The notes under the pieces: generated by a model
What the model saw: only the letters and a program-made list of their open reading frames with translations
Databases searched by the model: none
What the model was told of the DNA's origin: nothing
Shown here: positions 46,401 through 52,938 of the stretch, piece by piece
Position numbering within the stretch: the first letter of the stretch is position 1
Layout: every line of letters starts with the position of its first letter
Made by a program: the position numbers and the translations under genes
DNA from: Odontocerum albicorne
Taxonomy: Eukaryota; Arthropoda; Insecta; Trichoptera; Odontoceridae
Direction: 5' to 3'
Length of the DNA: 64,000 bases
Assembly (NCBI GenBank): GCA_949825065.1
Contig: OX463852.1
Coordinates: forward strand, 11,559,665 to 11,623,664

Positions 46401-49151
46401 AAAAACCGGGCCGATTGTCGACAGATGATAAATGGGATGGGTAAAAATAAAATTGGGAACGATGGGTAAAAATAAAATTACTCTTCCCATCCAGCGTTTG
46501 GACGGGAAGAGTATTTTAATTTTTACCCATAACAACACAAGGACTATGGTGTGTTCCAATTGGAAGGAGGAAGAAATTAAACTACATTCTATTGTGATAC
46601 TTGTGATAAGAAGTCCGGCCTTCATCCAGAATGTTTTAAAAAGTACCATACTTTGAAAAATAATAAATAATTCTGGTAAATAAATTTGTTCAGTATATAC
46701 ATTTTTATTTATTTACTACTTAATATAAACAAAACAAAAAAATTACACACTCTACACTGGTCCAATACAACACTTCATTGATACCCCTTTTTTGTCTATT
46801 TTGTAAATTAATTAAGGAGTTGGTTGTAGGTAGAAGATTATAATTAAGGAGTACAAAGGGTTAAAGAACATTGTAAGTAGAAGTGTTAAGATTTAAAATC
46901 AAATGGTAAGATAATATCTGGCAGGAGTCTGGCATTTATTGGCCAAGAATTGCAGAGGACAGACATTTAAGGCAATGAAATAGATGATGATAACTTAAGA
47001 GCTAAGTTATGTATTCTTCCGCCAGGAAAATGAATTTAATTACAAATTGCAATATAATAAAACATAGTTCTAAAAGGTGACCAAATAATTTACTGTTTTT
47101 AACATATTTTAACACAAATCCCTGATATGAAGGATAATTTTCAATAAATGATAAGACTGAATTACACCACACAACAAACTACTACGATTAACATTTTTCT
47201 TTGTTCTCTATAAATGCATCTACTATGCCATTGAACTCCATATTCACTGATTATTTTTAAATATTTTTATAACTTTCAGTTATAAAAATATTTAGTTCAA
47301 GGCCATTGTTTAAGAAGTACTTTTTTTTATTTAACACCATTTTATGGCATGGAAAAATACTCTTTATAGCCAGGTTTGTACTTTCCTCCCATTATGGAGA
47401 GTTTACTTCCTTACTCTCAGTAGGAAAGACAACCCCTCCACGACTAATTAAAAAAATCCTCGCCCATTGTACAAATTAACTTTTTTTGCTTTAACAATAA
47501 CACCAACCAATGAGGAGACACAGATGGTGCCTTTGCAAAAACAAAAATCCACCACCCAACATAAAAATAAAAGGAAATTCAAAGCTCCAATGAAAATGTC
47601 ATCCTGTCCCATCGATAGGTACCCTGCCACTTACTCCCTCATATATAGTTCACGGTCATTATTGAAGAATTATTATGCAGCCATATTTGTTTTTGTATCA
47701 AATCAAATTAAGTCTTTTTAATTTTATTCAAAATTTGAAATTAGAGTAATTAGTTTTTAAAAAAGCCCTGTCGGATTTGGAAAGGAATGTTTTTTATTTA
47801 TTATTTTTCCACTGTCTACATACTCTCTCAATTATATTCACATACTTTCTAGATTGTAACACATCGATCAATAAGTCCCGGGACTAACCAACAGATGGCA
47901 CCTCTAATAACAAATCCATACCATTCTCAGTAAGTACCAGCTTTTAGAAGTTACGTGTGAAACTTTCATGACATTCCGACATTGTGTCATTGAATTACAG
48001 TGGTTTTAGTGATGTTATTTTTGATATTTTCAAAACAATGGAAAAAACCGAATGTCGTGTGTTGATAAAACATTGCTTTTTAATGGGAAAAAATACCGTT
48101 CAAACTCAGCGATGGCTTGAAAAGTGTTATCCGGGCTCTGCTCCGTCGAAAACAATCATTTGTCGGTGTAACGCTGATTTCAAATGCGGTCGTACAGACA
48201 CAAACGATGCTGAACGCTCTGGTCCTCCAAATAAGGCTGTTACACCAGAAAACATTTAAAAAAACCCTCAAAATCGTGATGGAAAATCGCAAAGTAAAGT
48301 TGCGTGAGATAGCTGAGATCCTGAAGATATCATTTGGTAGTGTTTACACTGTTATTTTGCATGACCAAATGTTCATAAAAAGCTTTTTTTGAAATGGGTG
48401 CCGCGTTTGCTCACCATGGAACAGAAACAACAACGCATCGATGATTCAGAGCGCTGTTTGGCACTGTTTGCGCGAAATAAACAGGAGTTTTTGAGTCAGT
48501 ATGTGACAATGGATGAAACTTGGATCCACCACTATACTCCGGAATCAAATCGGCAGTCAGCTGAGTGGAGAGCAGCCGGGAAGAACGATTTTTTTTTATA
48601 ATTTACATATGTTTCTTTATTTTTAAATTTTGTTGATTATTTTTTTGTTTTACATAAACTACCTGCCTTAGAACGGACATAAGCTTAGTTAGGTAGGAGT
48701 GCTTTGCATATCTAATTGTAAAAATAAAAAATAATAAATAAAATGTGTTGATAGGAGTACTAACTTCTCGCTCATCTAGTATAATTTAATGAAAAATAAA
48801 TATATTTACCTCATTAGAATATGAAGGAGCTGGAGGAGCGGTTACGAATCCTCGGTTAAAAGAAGTGTCCTCCCATAAATCAAAATCTAAATTGTCTACC
48901 ACTTCACGACGTGGACTCAAGTCTCGCCTGCGCTCCTCGCGGCTATGCCTTTCCATTCTGAACTCATCTCTCCTTTGTGGGGAAAATCTTGGGCTTTCTC
49001 TTTGTCTGTTAGAATCGGGAGTTTTACGTCGGTATCTGGGGTTTCTAGTATTTTCATAATCGTGTCTATTTTCATGTTCAGCAACTAGAAATCCGAATTT
49101 ATCGTAATGTCTTTTCGAATTTCCCATTCGTCGCGGACCGTTAAAAGACAT
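15736..49151 (-). CDS. Matrin-type zinc-finger protein, CG9776/ZNF318-like, 15 exons (whole gene)
   Basis: Fifteen coding exons on the minus strand join in phase through GT/AG sites: 48810-49151, 45509-45734, 43989-44179, 42522-42715, 37995-38132, 35375-35481, 33622-33740, 32815-32997, 31108-31270, 30378-30522, 29280-29402, 25574-25615, 22619-22794, 21567-21879, and 15736-16471 (or the duplicate 7786-8563). They sum to 3198 nt, 1065 residues plus stop. Seen in the protein: an Arg/Ser-rich N-terminus, a Pro-rich stretch (115-189), a charged coiled coil (190-253), zinc fingers at C340/C343/H356/H362 and C412/C415/H428/H434, a Lys/Ser-rich nuclear-type basic block (501-554), a second coiled coil (about 740-775) and a Gly-Pro-Met-rich tail. 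Two C-x2-C-x12-H-x5-H fingers are known from matrin/U1-type RNA- or DNA-binding nuclear proteins. The assignment to the CG9776/ZNF318 group is from memory of the family and is moderately sure; the exact role is unknown. Transposons fill nearly every intron. Confidence 0.8.
15985..16100. repeat. 18-bp coding minisatellite (GPMGPN), copy B
   Basis: The same 18-bp unit as in copy A, with about six copies; unit number and sequence differ slightly between the two terminal exons. Confidence 0.88.
16495..17765 (-). mobile_element. Mariner element, mauritiana/Mos1-like
   Basis: 1271 bp, ends TTTGGTGTGCAAATAAG and, on the other strand, TCAGGTGTACAAATAAG, flanked by TA (16493-16494, 17766-17767). Copy A has the empty site (ATTATTAAAATAAATC, TA 8585-8586). 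It lies 24 nt upstream of the terminal exon B acceptor, in the region where a branch point is expected. Confidence 0.92.
16573..17601 (-). pseudogene. Mariner transposase pseudogene (in 16495-17765)
   Basis: Runs from [15 protein letters not shown] to VASDGQYFE. All three catalytic Asp are in place ([31 protein letters not shown]34D). It is interrupted by in-frame stops near 17465, 17100 and 16955, the middle one looking like a TGG to TGA change after KRKKS. One of the least damaged transposases in the window. Confidence 0.88.
18263..18544 (-). pseudogene. Helitron PIF1-like helicase fragment (copy B)
   Basis: Reads [20 protein letters not shown] then [20 protein letters not shown]. Counterpart of 9083-9382, likewise lacking the rest of the helicase. 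Confidence 0.75.
18644..19155. mobile_element. TTAA element (piggyBac-like MITE), 512 bp
   Basis: Ends CCCTTTACAGGGCA and, on the other strand, CCCTTTAACAGGCA, with perfect TTAA flanks (18640-18643, 19156-19159). Subterminal GGTCGCATATG(C/A)GACC motifs on both sides. Inserted in Helitron B; Helitron A has the empty TTAA (10286-10289). Confidence 0.82.
19936..21233 (+). mobile_element. Mariner element with ACACATCGATCAATAAG ends
   Basis: 1298 bp with long inverted ends (ACACATCGATCAATAAGCCC left, ACACATCGATCAATAAGTCC on the other strand at right) and TA duplications (19934-19935, 21234-21235). The reference copy for two shorter relatives, 24805-25461 and 47859-48595. It lies in intron 14, just beyond the Helitron 5' end. 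Confidence 0.92.
20115..21169 (+). pseudogene. Mariner transposase pseudogene (in 19936-21233)
   Basis: [20 protein letters not shown] to LEGHYVDE. Breaks near 20330, 20425, 20647 and 21020. Readable: [10 protein letters not shown] (first catalytic Asp changed to Glu), [10 protein letters not shown] and PSNYSLF (third catalytic Asp changed to Asn). Thus two catalytic residues are altered as well as the frame. Confidence 0.87.
21567..21879 (-). CDS. Zinc-finger gene exon 14 (second coiled coil)
   Basis: The acceptor ATTGCAG and donor CATAG|GTAAGT (near consensus) bound [20 protein letters not shown], a helical stretch [20 protein letters not shown] then [20 protein letters not shown], and a Pro/Gly tail ending YPQTIH. 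The leftover AG completes an Arg codon with the first A of either terminal exon. Confidence 0.87.
22033..22220 (-). repeat. tRNA-derived SINE
   Basis: On the minus strand GACCTCCGTGGCCTGGTGG (A box) and GGTTCGATCCC (B box) stand in a tRNA-like head; the acceptor arms do not pair, so it is not a tRNA gene. A unique tail (GGATTCCAGTCTGGTTAACA...) follows. In intron 13. Confidence 0.72.
22619..22794 (-). CDS. Zinc-finger gene exon 13
   Basis: The acceptor TGTTTTGCAG and donor ATTG|GTATGT bound [20 protein letters not shown] then [20 protein letters not shown] and a Ser/Asn-rich piece ending KKMPFIG. Hydrophilic and low complexity. Enters in phase 2, leaves in phase 1. Confidence 0.82.
23031..23166. 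repeat. 46-bp tandem repeat, three units
   Basis: Units start TACTTCTATTTATCCTCAAG at 23031, 23077 and 23122 and end GAAGTGTTATTTAAA. Intronic. Confidence 0.85.
24104..24348. mobile_element. TTAA element, 245 bp
   Basis: Ends CACATTCACTGCGT and, on the other strand, CACGTTCACTGCGTC, between perfect TTAA sites (24100-24103, 24349-24352). Similar ends to 54756-54909. A 143-codon plus-strand frame runs across it, judged fortuitous. Confidence 0.75.
24805..25461 (+). mobile_element. Internally deleted mariner (family of 19936)
   Basis: 657 bp; both ends and TA duplications (24803-24804, 25462-25463) kept. Compared with 19936-21233 it lacks an N-terminal segment (join near 24882, GTACCA|TTTGTCGG) and most of the catalytic region (join near 25170, GCTGTTTGA|ACTTCG). 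The joins show two to four bases of microhomology. Confidence 0.88.
25574..25615 (-). CDS. Zinc-finger gene exon 12 (42-nt microexon)
   Basis: A 42-nt exon encoding [13 protein letters not shown] lies between the acceptor GCTATAG-like TTTATAG and donor AGAG|GTAATG. It keeps phase 2 on both sides, so skipping it would preserve the frame (exon 11 could join exon 13 directly). It is too short to be found by ORF length and rests on splice sites, phase and composition. Confidence 0.65.
25974..26191. mobile_element. Fold-back MITE with perfect 60-bp inverted arms
   Basis: The arms 25974-26033 and 26132-26191 are exact reverse complements (TATAGTTCGGAAATTCTAGG...), separated by 98 bp. If TA is the target duplication, the element is 25976-26189. 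No coding capacity. In intron 11. Confidence 0.85.
26254..26790 (-). pseudogene. LINE reverse-transcriptase C-terminal fragment
   Basis: The minus strand reads [31 protein letters not shown], then after frameshifts [20 protein letters not shown] and [13 protein letters not shown]. This is the C-terminal region of a non-LTR retrotransposon reverse transcriptase. Related pieces are at 29495-29850 and 51590-51805. Confidence 0.75.
27236..27350. repeat. 55-bp tandem duplication
   Basis: TTCTTAAATAATCGCATCAT...ACACTACACAAAAAAAA is present twice, starting 27236 and 27291. A shorter direct repeat (ACAGTGCTCACAAA) lies just before. Confidence 0.85.
28187..28824. mobile_element. TTAA element (piggyBac-like), 638 bp
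   Basis: Ends CCCTTCAGGCCTGTATG and, on the other strand, CCCTTCAGGCACGTATGACG, with perfect TTAA flanks (28183-28186, 28825-28828). Right-end motif units match those of 11636-11833. A hAT-like motif (CATGGGTCGGCAACCTTTTG) near 28347 may be a nested fragment. Confidence 0.82.
29280..29402 (-). CDS. Zinc-finger gene exon 11
   Basis: The acceptor TTGTTTCAG and donor AGAG|GTAATA bound [20 protein letters not shown] then [20 protein letters not shown]. It is Arg/Glu-rich and probably helical. Phase 2 at both ends. Confidence 0.83.
29495..29850 (-). pseudogene. LINE reverse-transcriptase tail fragment
   Basis: Minus-strand pieces [20 protein letters not shown] and LCPLCLSQQ, plus [13 protein letters not shown], align with the tail at 26254-26790. 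Broken by frameshifts. In intron 10. Confidence 0.55.
29976..30306. mobile_element. Possible hAT-like non-autonomous element
   Basis: The left end CAGGCCTGGACAAATGGCGG and the right end, on the other strand, CACTGGGCAAATCTTTTGG, both followed by GGCCC motifs, resemble hAT ends. No clear 8-bp duplication was found. Contains a TG repeat and a run of 25 G (30152-30176). Confidence 0.35.
30378..30522 (-). CDS. Zinc-finger gene exon 10
   Basis: The acceptor TTAACAG precedes GAAACGAAGC; the donor is ATCG|GTAATA. It encodes [20 protein letters not shown] then [20 protein letters not shown] and IFEKLKNR, a charged helical segment. Enters in phase 1, leaves in phase 2. Confidence 0.83.
31108..31270 (-). 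CDS. Zinc-finger gene exon 9 (Lys/Ser-rich, nuclear signal-like)
   Basis: The acceptor TTTTACAG is clear. The donor AAAG|GTTTTT is weak, but it is the one that keeps phase 1 with exon 10. It encodes [20 protein letters not shown], then a serine run and KKKKKPKG: a strongly basic block followed by an acidic-serine patch. Confidence 0.78.
31793..32300 (+). mobile_element. LTR retrotransposon fragment (LTR plus leader)
   Basis: A less A+T-rich block with an LTR-like layout: TG start near 31793, TATA box (TCTATATATACC, 32080-32091), AATAAA at 32107-32112, then a leader. An ATG at 32319 begins a Ser/Thr-rich frame ([16 protein letters not shown]) that looks like the start of a gag protein but is soon lost. 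No second LTR seen in the intron. Confidence 0.42.
32815..32997 (-). CDS. Zinc-finger gene exon 8
   Basis: The acceptor TATTTTAG and donor CAG|GTAATC bound 61 residues, starting [20 protein letters not shown] directly after finger 2 and ending [14 protein letters not shown] is a classical-looking nuclear localisation motif. Phase 0 at both ends. Confidence 0.87.
33290..33342 (-). repeat. SINE head fragment
   Basis: Minus strand CCTCCGTGGTTTAATTGGTA (A box) and GGTTTCGAACTC-like B box. A decayed piece of the tRNA-derived SINE type seen at 22033. Confidence 0.45.
33622..33740 (-). CDS. Zinc-finger gene exon 7 (matrin-type finger 2)
   Basis: The acceptor TTTTGTAG and donor TCT|GTGAGT bound the second finger, [20 protein letters not shown] then [17 protein letters not shown]. 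The ligands are C412, C415, H428 and H434 with the same x12/x5 spacing as finger 1. It is the best conserved-looking part of the protein and the main reason for the family call. Confidence 0.9.
34206..34514 (-). pseudogene. LINE reverse-transcriptase C-terminal fragment
   Basis: A 102-codon minus-strand frame: [54 protein letters not shown] and [11 protein letters not shown]. This is the very typical C-terminal part of a non-LTR retrotransposon protein. The upstream polymerase domain is missing. In intron 6. Confidence 0.85.
34590..34775 (-). repeat. tRNA-derived SINE
   Basis: Minus strand TCTGTGGCTTAGTGGTAAGA (A box), ACTTAAAAAAAGGGATCCCA, then GTTGTCTCTTCACATGC and CGAAGACAATATT, shared with the SINE at 59123-59405. 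It abuts the LINE tail. Confidence 0.55.
35375..35481 (-). CDS. Zinc-finger gene exon 6 (linker between fingers)
   Basis: The acceptor ATCTGTAG and donor AAAG|GTAAAT bound a 35-residue linker, [20 protein letters not shown] then [15 protein letters not shown]. The phases (enter 2, leave 1) fit exons 5 and 7 exactly. Confidence 0.85.
35535..35660 (+). repeat. tRNA-derived SINE fragment
   Basis: Plus strand with a B box TGGGTTCGATTCTC and the tail GACAGATTTTCATGTGAATT...TACTGGCACTTAG. A box poorly kept. In intron 5. Confidence 0.45.
36910..37130 (+). pseudogene. Degenerate mariner-type transposase fragment
   Basis: Reads [12 protein letters not shown], a stop, then [20 protein letters not shown], which matches the first catalytic region and the following KVM..FWD stretch of mariner transposases. 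No ends found. The rest of 36100-37700 may belong to it but is unreadable. Confidence 0.4.
37995..38132 (-). CDS. Zinc-finger gene exon 5 (matrin-type finger 1)
   Basis: The acceptor CATTTTCAG and donor ATCG|GTATAT bound the first finger: [20 protein letters not shown] followed by [14 protein letters not shown]. The ligands are C340, C343, H356 and H362 with x12 and x5 spacing, the matrin/U1-like pattern. The aromatic run just before the first Cys is usual in this class. Confidence 0.9.
38571..41238 (-). mobile_element. Tc1/mariner-superfamily element with long (about 500-bp) inverted ends
   Basis: 2668 bp, flanked by TA (38569-38570, 41239-41240). The left arm 38571-39080 and right arm 40740-41238 are imperfect reverse complements over their whole length (CAGGGTGTCCCGTATTGAGT ... 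outer; CTTGAACTTTGGTCA inner). A transposase lies between on the minus strand. Mariner relatives mostly have 20-30-bp ends; long ends occur in some lineages. In intron 4. Confidence 0.9.
39219..40287 (-). pseudogene. Transposase pseudogene of the long-TIR element
   Basis: Starts [20 protein letters not shown] and ends GRQFEHLL at TAA. Readable parts: [20 protein letters not shown] (HTH), [40 protein letters not shown], and, after a one-base shift near 39470, [13 protein letters not shown]. The two later catalytic Asp are present at about the DD41D spacing. Frame breaks also near 40080, 39870 and 39755. About 355 codons, the normal length. Confidence 0.87.
42522..42715 (-). CDS. Zinc-finger gene exon 4
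   Basis: The acceptor ATTTCAG precedes GGT GAA ATT; the donor is TCAAG|GTAACA. It encodes [20 protein letters not shown], then a Ser/Lys/Arg-rich low-complexity tail ([20 protein letters not shown]). The exit in phase 2 splits an Arg codon with exon 5. Confidence 0.85.
43129..43682 (-). mobile_element. Deleted DD41D mariner
   Basis: 554 bp with ends AAGGGTTTTTCAAATTGAG and, on the other strand, AAGGGTCTTTTAAATTGAG, and TA flanks. The minus strand keeps a piece around the third catalytic Asp: [20 protein letters not shown] then [13 protein letters not shown]. Unlike 2362-3652, the Asp is intact here. The rest of the gene is gone. In intron 3. Confidence 0.8.
43989..44179 (-). CDS. Zinc-finger gene exon 3 (coiled coil)
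   Basis: The acceptor TATATTAG and donor CAG|GTATAA bound a charged helical segment: [20 protein letters not shown] followed by [14 protein letters not shown] and [13 protein letters not shown]. Its heptad-like Leu spacing suggests a coiled coil. The split Ala codon (G|CC) joins it to exon 2; it ends in phase 0. Confidence 0.87.
45509..45734 (-). CDS. Zinc-finger gene exon 2 (Pro-rich)
   Basis: The acceptor TTTTCAG precedes CCC ATA CCA; the donor is GAAG|GTTAGA. The exon encodes a proline-rich low-complexity segment ([16 protein letters not shown]..., then [13 protein letters not shown]) ending in DDKTKRE. It enters in phase 0 and leaves in phase 1, matching exon 3. Confidence 0.85.
45816..46860 (+). 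mobile_element. piggyBac derivative keeping its C-terminal finger
   Basis: 1045 bp between TTAA sites (45812-45815, 46861-46864), ends CCCTTTGCACTCCTATG and, on the other strand, CCCTTTGTACTCCTTA. At 46590-46655 the plus strand reads [19 protein letters not shown], the end of the cysteine-rich domain closing piggyBac transposases. Upstream [13 protein letters not shown] (46390-46430) fits the region just before that domain. The catalytic part is missing. In intron 1. Confidence 0.85.
47390..47670. repeat. Dispersed repeat (relative of 52236-52585)
   Basis: Contains CTCCACGACTAATTAAAAAAATCC, found inverted at 52236-52585, and TATATAGTTCACGGTCATTATT, found there in direct orientation. Class unknown. 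Confidence 0.45.
47859..48595 (+). mobile_element. 3'-truncated mariner (family of 19936)
   Basis: Left end ACACATCGATCAATAAGTCC after TA (47857-47858). The transposase start [20 protein letters not shown] and the segment to [13 protein letters not shown] are readable, with frameshifts and an intact [10 protein letters not shown]. It stops near 48590 at CCGGGAAGAACG, beside a T run; the right end is missing. In intron 1. Confidence 0.87.
48810..49151 (-). CDS. Zinc-finger gene exon 1 (start codon, Arg/Ser-rich)
   Basis: The start is placed at 49151 ([14 protein letters not shown]...). The frame stays open upstream with another ATG at 49214, but the added residues (hydrophobic, Cys-rich) look like untranslated sequence, so the inner Met is preferred. 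The exon encodes 114 residues rich in Arg, Glu and Ser-Pro, ending in PPAPSYSNE. The donor reads GAG|GTAAAT at 48809, phase 0. Confidence 0.82.
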
Positions 49152-49494
49152 ATTGATACAATTTTTACAAATGGGTATGAGATAAATGCAAAACACTAAC
49201 ACAGAGAATATCAATTTACAAAACGGAGCTCAATTTAGACTTGTAAGAGCAAAGAATAAGTTTTTGTTGAATAACCGTCCAATACGTCATTCTTTTAACA
49301 ACAATGTCAAAGAAACATTATGATTGTATGAAACAATACATTATGAAAAACTTTCACATAGACCTGATTTAAATTCAAACTTAATGTTCACGGACTGGTG
49401 TAACACATTTACAGAGAATAGTTATTTTTATACCAAAATCTTTTGTCATATTGTCAAATAAGAAACGCCATAAATGCAACCATAGATCTGACCA

Positions 49495-49640
49495 TAGATC
49501 TTTTCTTGAATAATGGCCGTGAACCTTATATATGCAGGAATATACGCCAGTGTCAAGTGGTGATAAATATTTTTTTCTTTGAATAATGTCTGTGAATTTA
49601 TGTATATGGAGTATATGCCAGTGTCAAATGACGACCATAA
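49495..49640. repeat. Dispersed repeat with two diverged units
   Basis: Two diverged units with the consensus TGAATAATGGCCGTGAACYT...TATACGCCAGTGTCAARTG, starting near 49510 and 49580. They are inverted relative to the TTCACGGCCATTATTCAA units at 52236 and 52543. Confidence 0.6.
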
Positions 49641-51589
49641 TTTATTGAATTGAAAAATTTGAATAAATACATTTTGATCTAACGAATGCGAAAGATCTCA
49701 AAAAGAAAAACGCCAGACTCACAAAGAGTTTTTATTAGTAACGTGTCGATCAAATAATTATCTGAGAATGCTGTGAAAGTTTTATAAAAATATTAAACAA
49801 AAATTGGTTTTTGTTGCTTTGGAGAAAGTAAATGATTTTGCAATAAGATGTGAGAAATTATTTAAGCCTGAAGGGAGCAAAAAAATAATACATGCTATTG
49901 CAACATTGTATGTTGACATAAATACGTGTGTTAGAATTAATCGAGTTACTGATTAGTTTAAAATCACTAGATATGTCAAACAAGGATGCTCACTATTGCC
50001 ATGATTGTTCAATTAATATATAACACACGTGGGAATATATTAAAAGTATTGACATTCTTACTCCACTGATTATGGCATAAATTTAGATAACGATGGTAAA
50101 AATTGCATATAAGTATGATATAATGTATGATAGAAAAATGAATGTAGACATTAATAAAAACATTCATTGAAAGAAGAATCACTGCTTAATATGAAGGAAA
50201 TGCATTAAGATGGCATGGCCATGTATTGTAAAATGAATGAACAATGAGAAGTTTAATACGTGTGTTCACGTGGCATCACCAAATGTAACAAATTTTGAAT
50301 TAGCGAAAAGTGAAAAGTCTGTGTTATGTATGTATAACGAGGTATATAGATGTGACTAAAGTGAAAATGATTTCCAGGGTATAATGAAGTGTATACATAT
50401 TCTCTTTGATTGCCCCAACAGTGGAATGACGTGATGGTGATGATGCTGTTAAATTTTAATATAAATTTCAAATAGCTTCTATTGTTAAAAGTCAATGTAT
50501 TGTTTTTTTTTATTATTAACATACAAAGCTGGATTTTTTAAGACTGCTTCTGGAAAAACCCTAGACTCAGATCATGTGCTTTGCAATAGATGGCCAACAA
50601 TTCAGCCTCAAGTCAATTTTTTTCCCATAAAGTGTTACTGATCCTCAGCCTAGGCGTGCTTAAAATAAATTGACGTCTGCACAAGCTGTCGACTGAGTAG
50701 GATAATTTGTAAATGGTTTCCTTAGTTTGCTAATCTTTTTGCCCAGCAGACAGAACGGACAAAACGTTTGTGGCGTCTGTACAAGCTCAATTTTGTCACG
50801 TCAAACAATTGGTTGATGTGTGGGTGTGATTACATCGGATGACCACACCAGAAGGCCACACGATGTGCGATATTGAAAGGAATAGAGTAAGCTTTAGCAT
50901 TTACATTCATTCATTATTTACTATAAAATATAAAACTACCAATTCCATGTTAACAAATATTGTTTTTTATGTATTGTCGCAATACAGCTTAATCACACAC
51001 TTTTATTATACTTTTTTAATATCATCTACCTTTTGAATAAATATGCAGTGATTTTACAAAGGTTAAGCGGAAAAATTAAAGTATTATCAAATTTTGAATT
51101 GGATATACATTATAAAATGACGTATCTAAAAATAAACATGAAATGACGGAGTAATAAAGAGCTGACTTAATTTTTTTGACGGAATGTTGAGTCAGAGCAT
51201 TTCGTTGCCTGCCTGCGGTTTTTTATATCGGTTGATTAAGATTGATTGTAGAAACTCGAAAGGAAATCGCGATTTATAAAATTGTTTATGTCAAATACAT
51301 TTTTAAGCTATTTTTGTGTATTATTTTTTTTGCGAACTATTGTTTTATATTTCATAGTATTCTACTTTTTAGAACAAAAAATATATTTAGTATTATTCAT
51401 ACACATGAAAGAATTAAAATGAATACTTTTGTTATTATTTATCTTTACTTCGATTAAAATTTATACTTTCTATTATAATTAAAATGATTTTGGCATTATC
51501 TAAAATATTGCTTATTTTGAATCATTTTTCTTAGTAATGTATTAATACGGCATGTAGTTAAATCAAGTTATATTAAGATTATTAAAATT

Positions 51590-51805
51590 GTGGTTTGCAA
51601 TATTGTATTAGTGCCAACATTGATGTATGGGAGTAAAATATGAACGTGGAAAATGAACGAAAAGAGCCCATTCAATGCGTGCACTAAGAAAAATGTGTGG
51701 TGTGTCAATGTACTACAGAATAAGAAAAAAATAATTAAGGATGAATGTGAGCTAAAAACTAATGATTTATGTAGGGTGAAAAAGAGCACGTTGAGGTGGG
51801 TTGCC
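51590..51805 (+). pseudogene. LINE reverse-transcriptase tail fragment
   Basis: Plus strand [12 protein letters not shown], stop, TWKMNE, then IIKDECELKTNDLCRVKKST and LRWVA. Same family as 26254-26790. Confidence 0.7.
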
Positions 51806-52235
51806 TAAATAAACAGGGAAATGATATGATGGTATGTATGTATGAGTATAGATTGTTACGCACTACGTTCTTTGCGTTTCACTTAATATAATACTCGCTG
51901 TATTATTTGTACATGTTTTTTTATTTGCATGGTAAATTTTATTTGTTTCATATTTATTTGTTGATTGCATAAAACATAAACTTAGTACTTGTTTTAGATC
52001 TATAAATATGTCGTTTCAGAATAGATCTAGAGAGGGGAGAAATGATAATTTATGTATGAACAATTAAAAGATAAATATATCTACTTCGGTATATCAACAT
52101 TGGTTTTGTTTGTCTCTCATTTTGAGTGGCGGGATACTTATCGTTGGGATTTAAACGTATTCAAGAAGAAGAATGTAATCCAAGATAATCTGTGATTGGG
52201 ACAGGATAATGTTTTCACTGTAGTTTTGAAACTTC

Positions 52236-52585
52236 TTCATATATAGAAGTTCACGGCCATTATTCAAGAAGAATAGTGGTTATTTTTGTTTTTGTAGAGG
52301 CACTGGATAGTGTTATTAAAGTAAAAAAAAGTTATCTGGTGTGATGGGAAAGGATTTTTTGAATTGTCGTGGAGATGTGGTTTTTCCCGCTGAGAAGTCT
52401 CGCCACCATTCAACAGAAAGAAATCATTTCTCCGCCGTGATAGAAACGTTTGAACCTGGCAATCAAGTTTATTTTTCCACGCCATTAACTGTTCATGAAT
52501 AAAATAATAATAAATTATCTCAATCACTTGACACTGGCGTATACTCCTTCATATATAAGAGTTCACGGCCATTATTCAAAAAGAG
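52236..52585. repeat. Repeat bounded by 40-bp direct repeats
   Basis: TTCATATATAGAAGTTCACGGCC...ATTCAAGAAG at 52236-52275 recurs at 52543-52583 in the same orientation, with about 265 bp between. The layout resembles a small terminal-repeat element, but no other hallmark was found. Confidence 0.45.
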
Positions 52586-52616
52586 AGAGAGAGAAAAGAG
52601 AGAGAGAGAGAGAAAG
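52580..52616. repeat. GA microsatellite
   Basis: A purine run of GA repeats interrupted by AAA, about 140 bp upstream of the FAM177 start codon. Confidence 0.85.
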
Positions 52617-52758
52617 ATCTCTGAATCATAGCTGTCAGACAATATCATAAGTATCTGTCATTATTCAATAAAAATACGTCTAAATTGTGTAATTTAGTGC
52701 GACAAATATATTACGATAAATTATCATAAATAATATTGTTTCGAAGTTGTCAATAAAA

Positions 52759-52938
52759 ATGGAAAATCCTTTGCAGCTAGAAATGACAGATACGAATGGA
52801 ATTAATGCGACGCAGCATTCTACATTGCAAGTTCGTACCCCAAAGAAGGTTTTACATTTTTCTGATGGTGTTATTGAGGAATTTAGTGATGATGAAATTG
52901 ATTCGGCCAAGCCCGTTGAAACAACAGTTATTGACACG
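52759..52938 (+). CDS. FAM177: FAM177 exon 1
   Basis: Starts at ATG GAA AAT CCT and ends ATT GAC ACG|GTAAAA. It carries the HFSDGVIEEFSDDE motif typical of the family N-terminus. The frame would run on to a stop at 52977, but the family similarity breaks exactly at the donor. Confidence 0.87.

Larger units (their letters stand above)
49152..52758. other. Intergenic region between divergent genes
   Basis: This should contain both promoters, but I see no motif strong enough to call. It holds dispersed repeats (49495-49640, 52236-52585), LINE remnants (51590-51805, probably 50160-50420) and a GA microsatellite (52580-52616). Otherwise A+T-rich. Confidence 0.5.
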
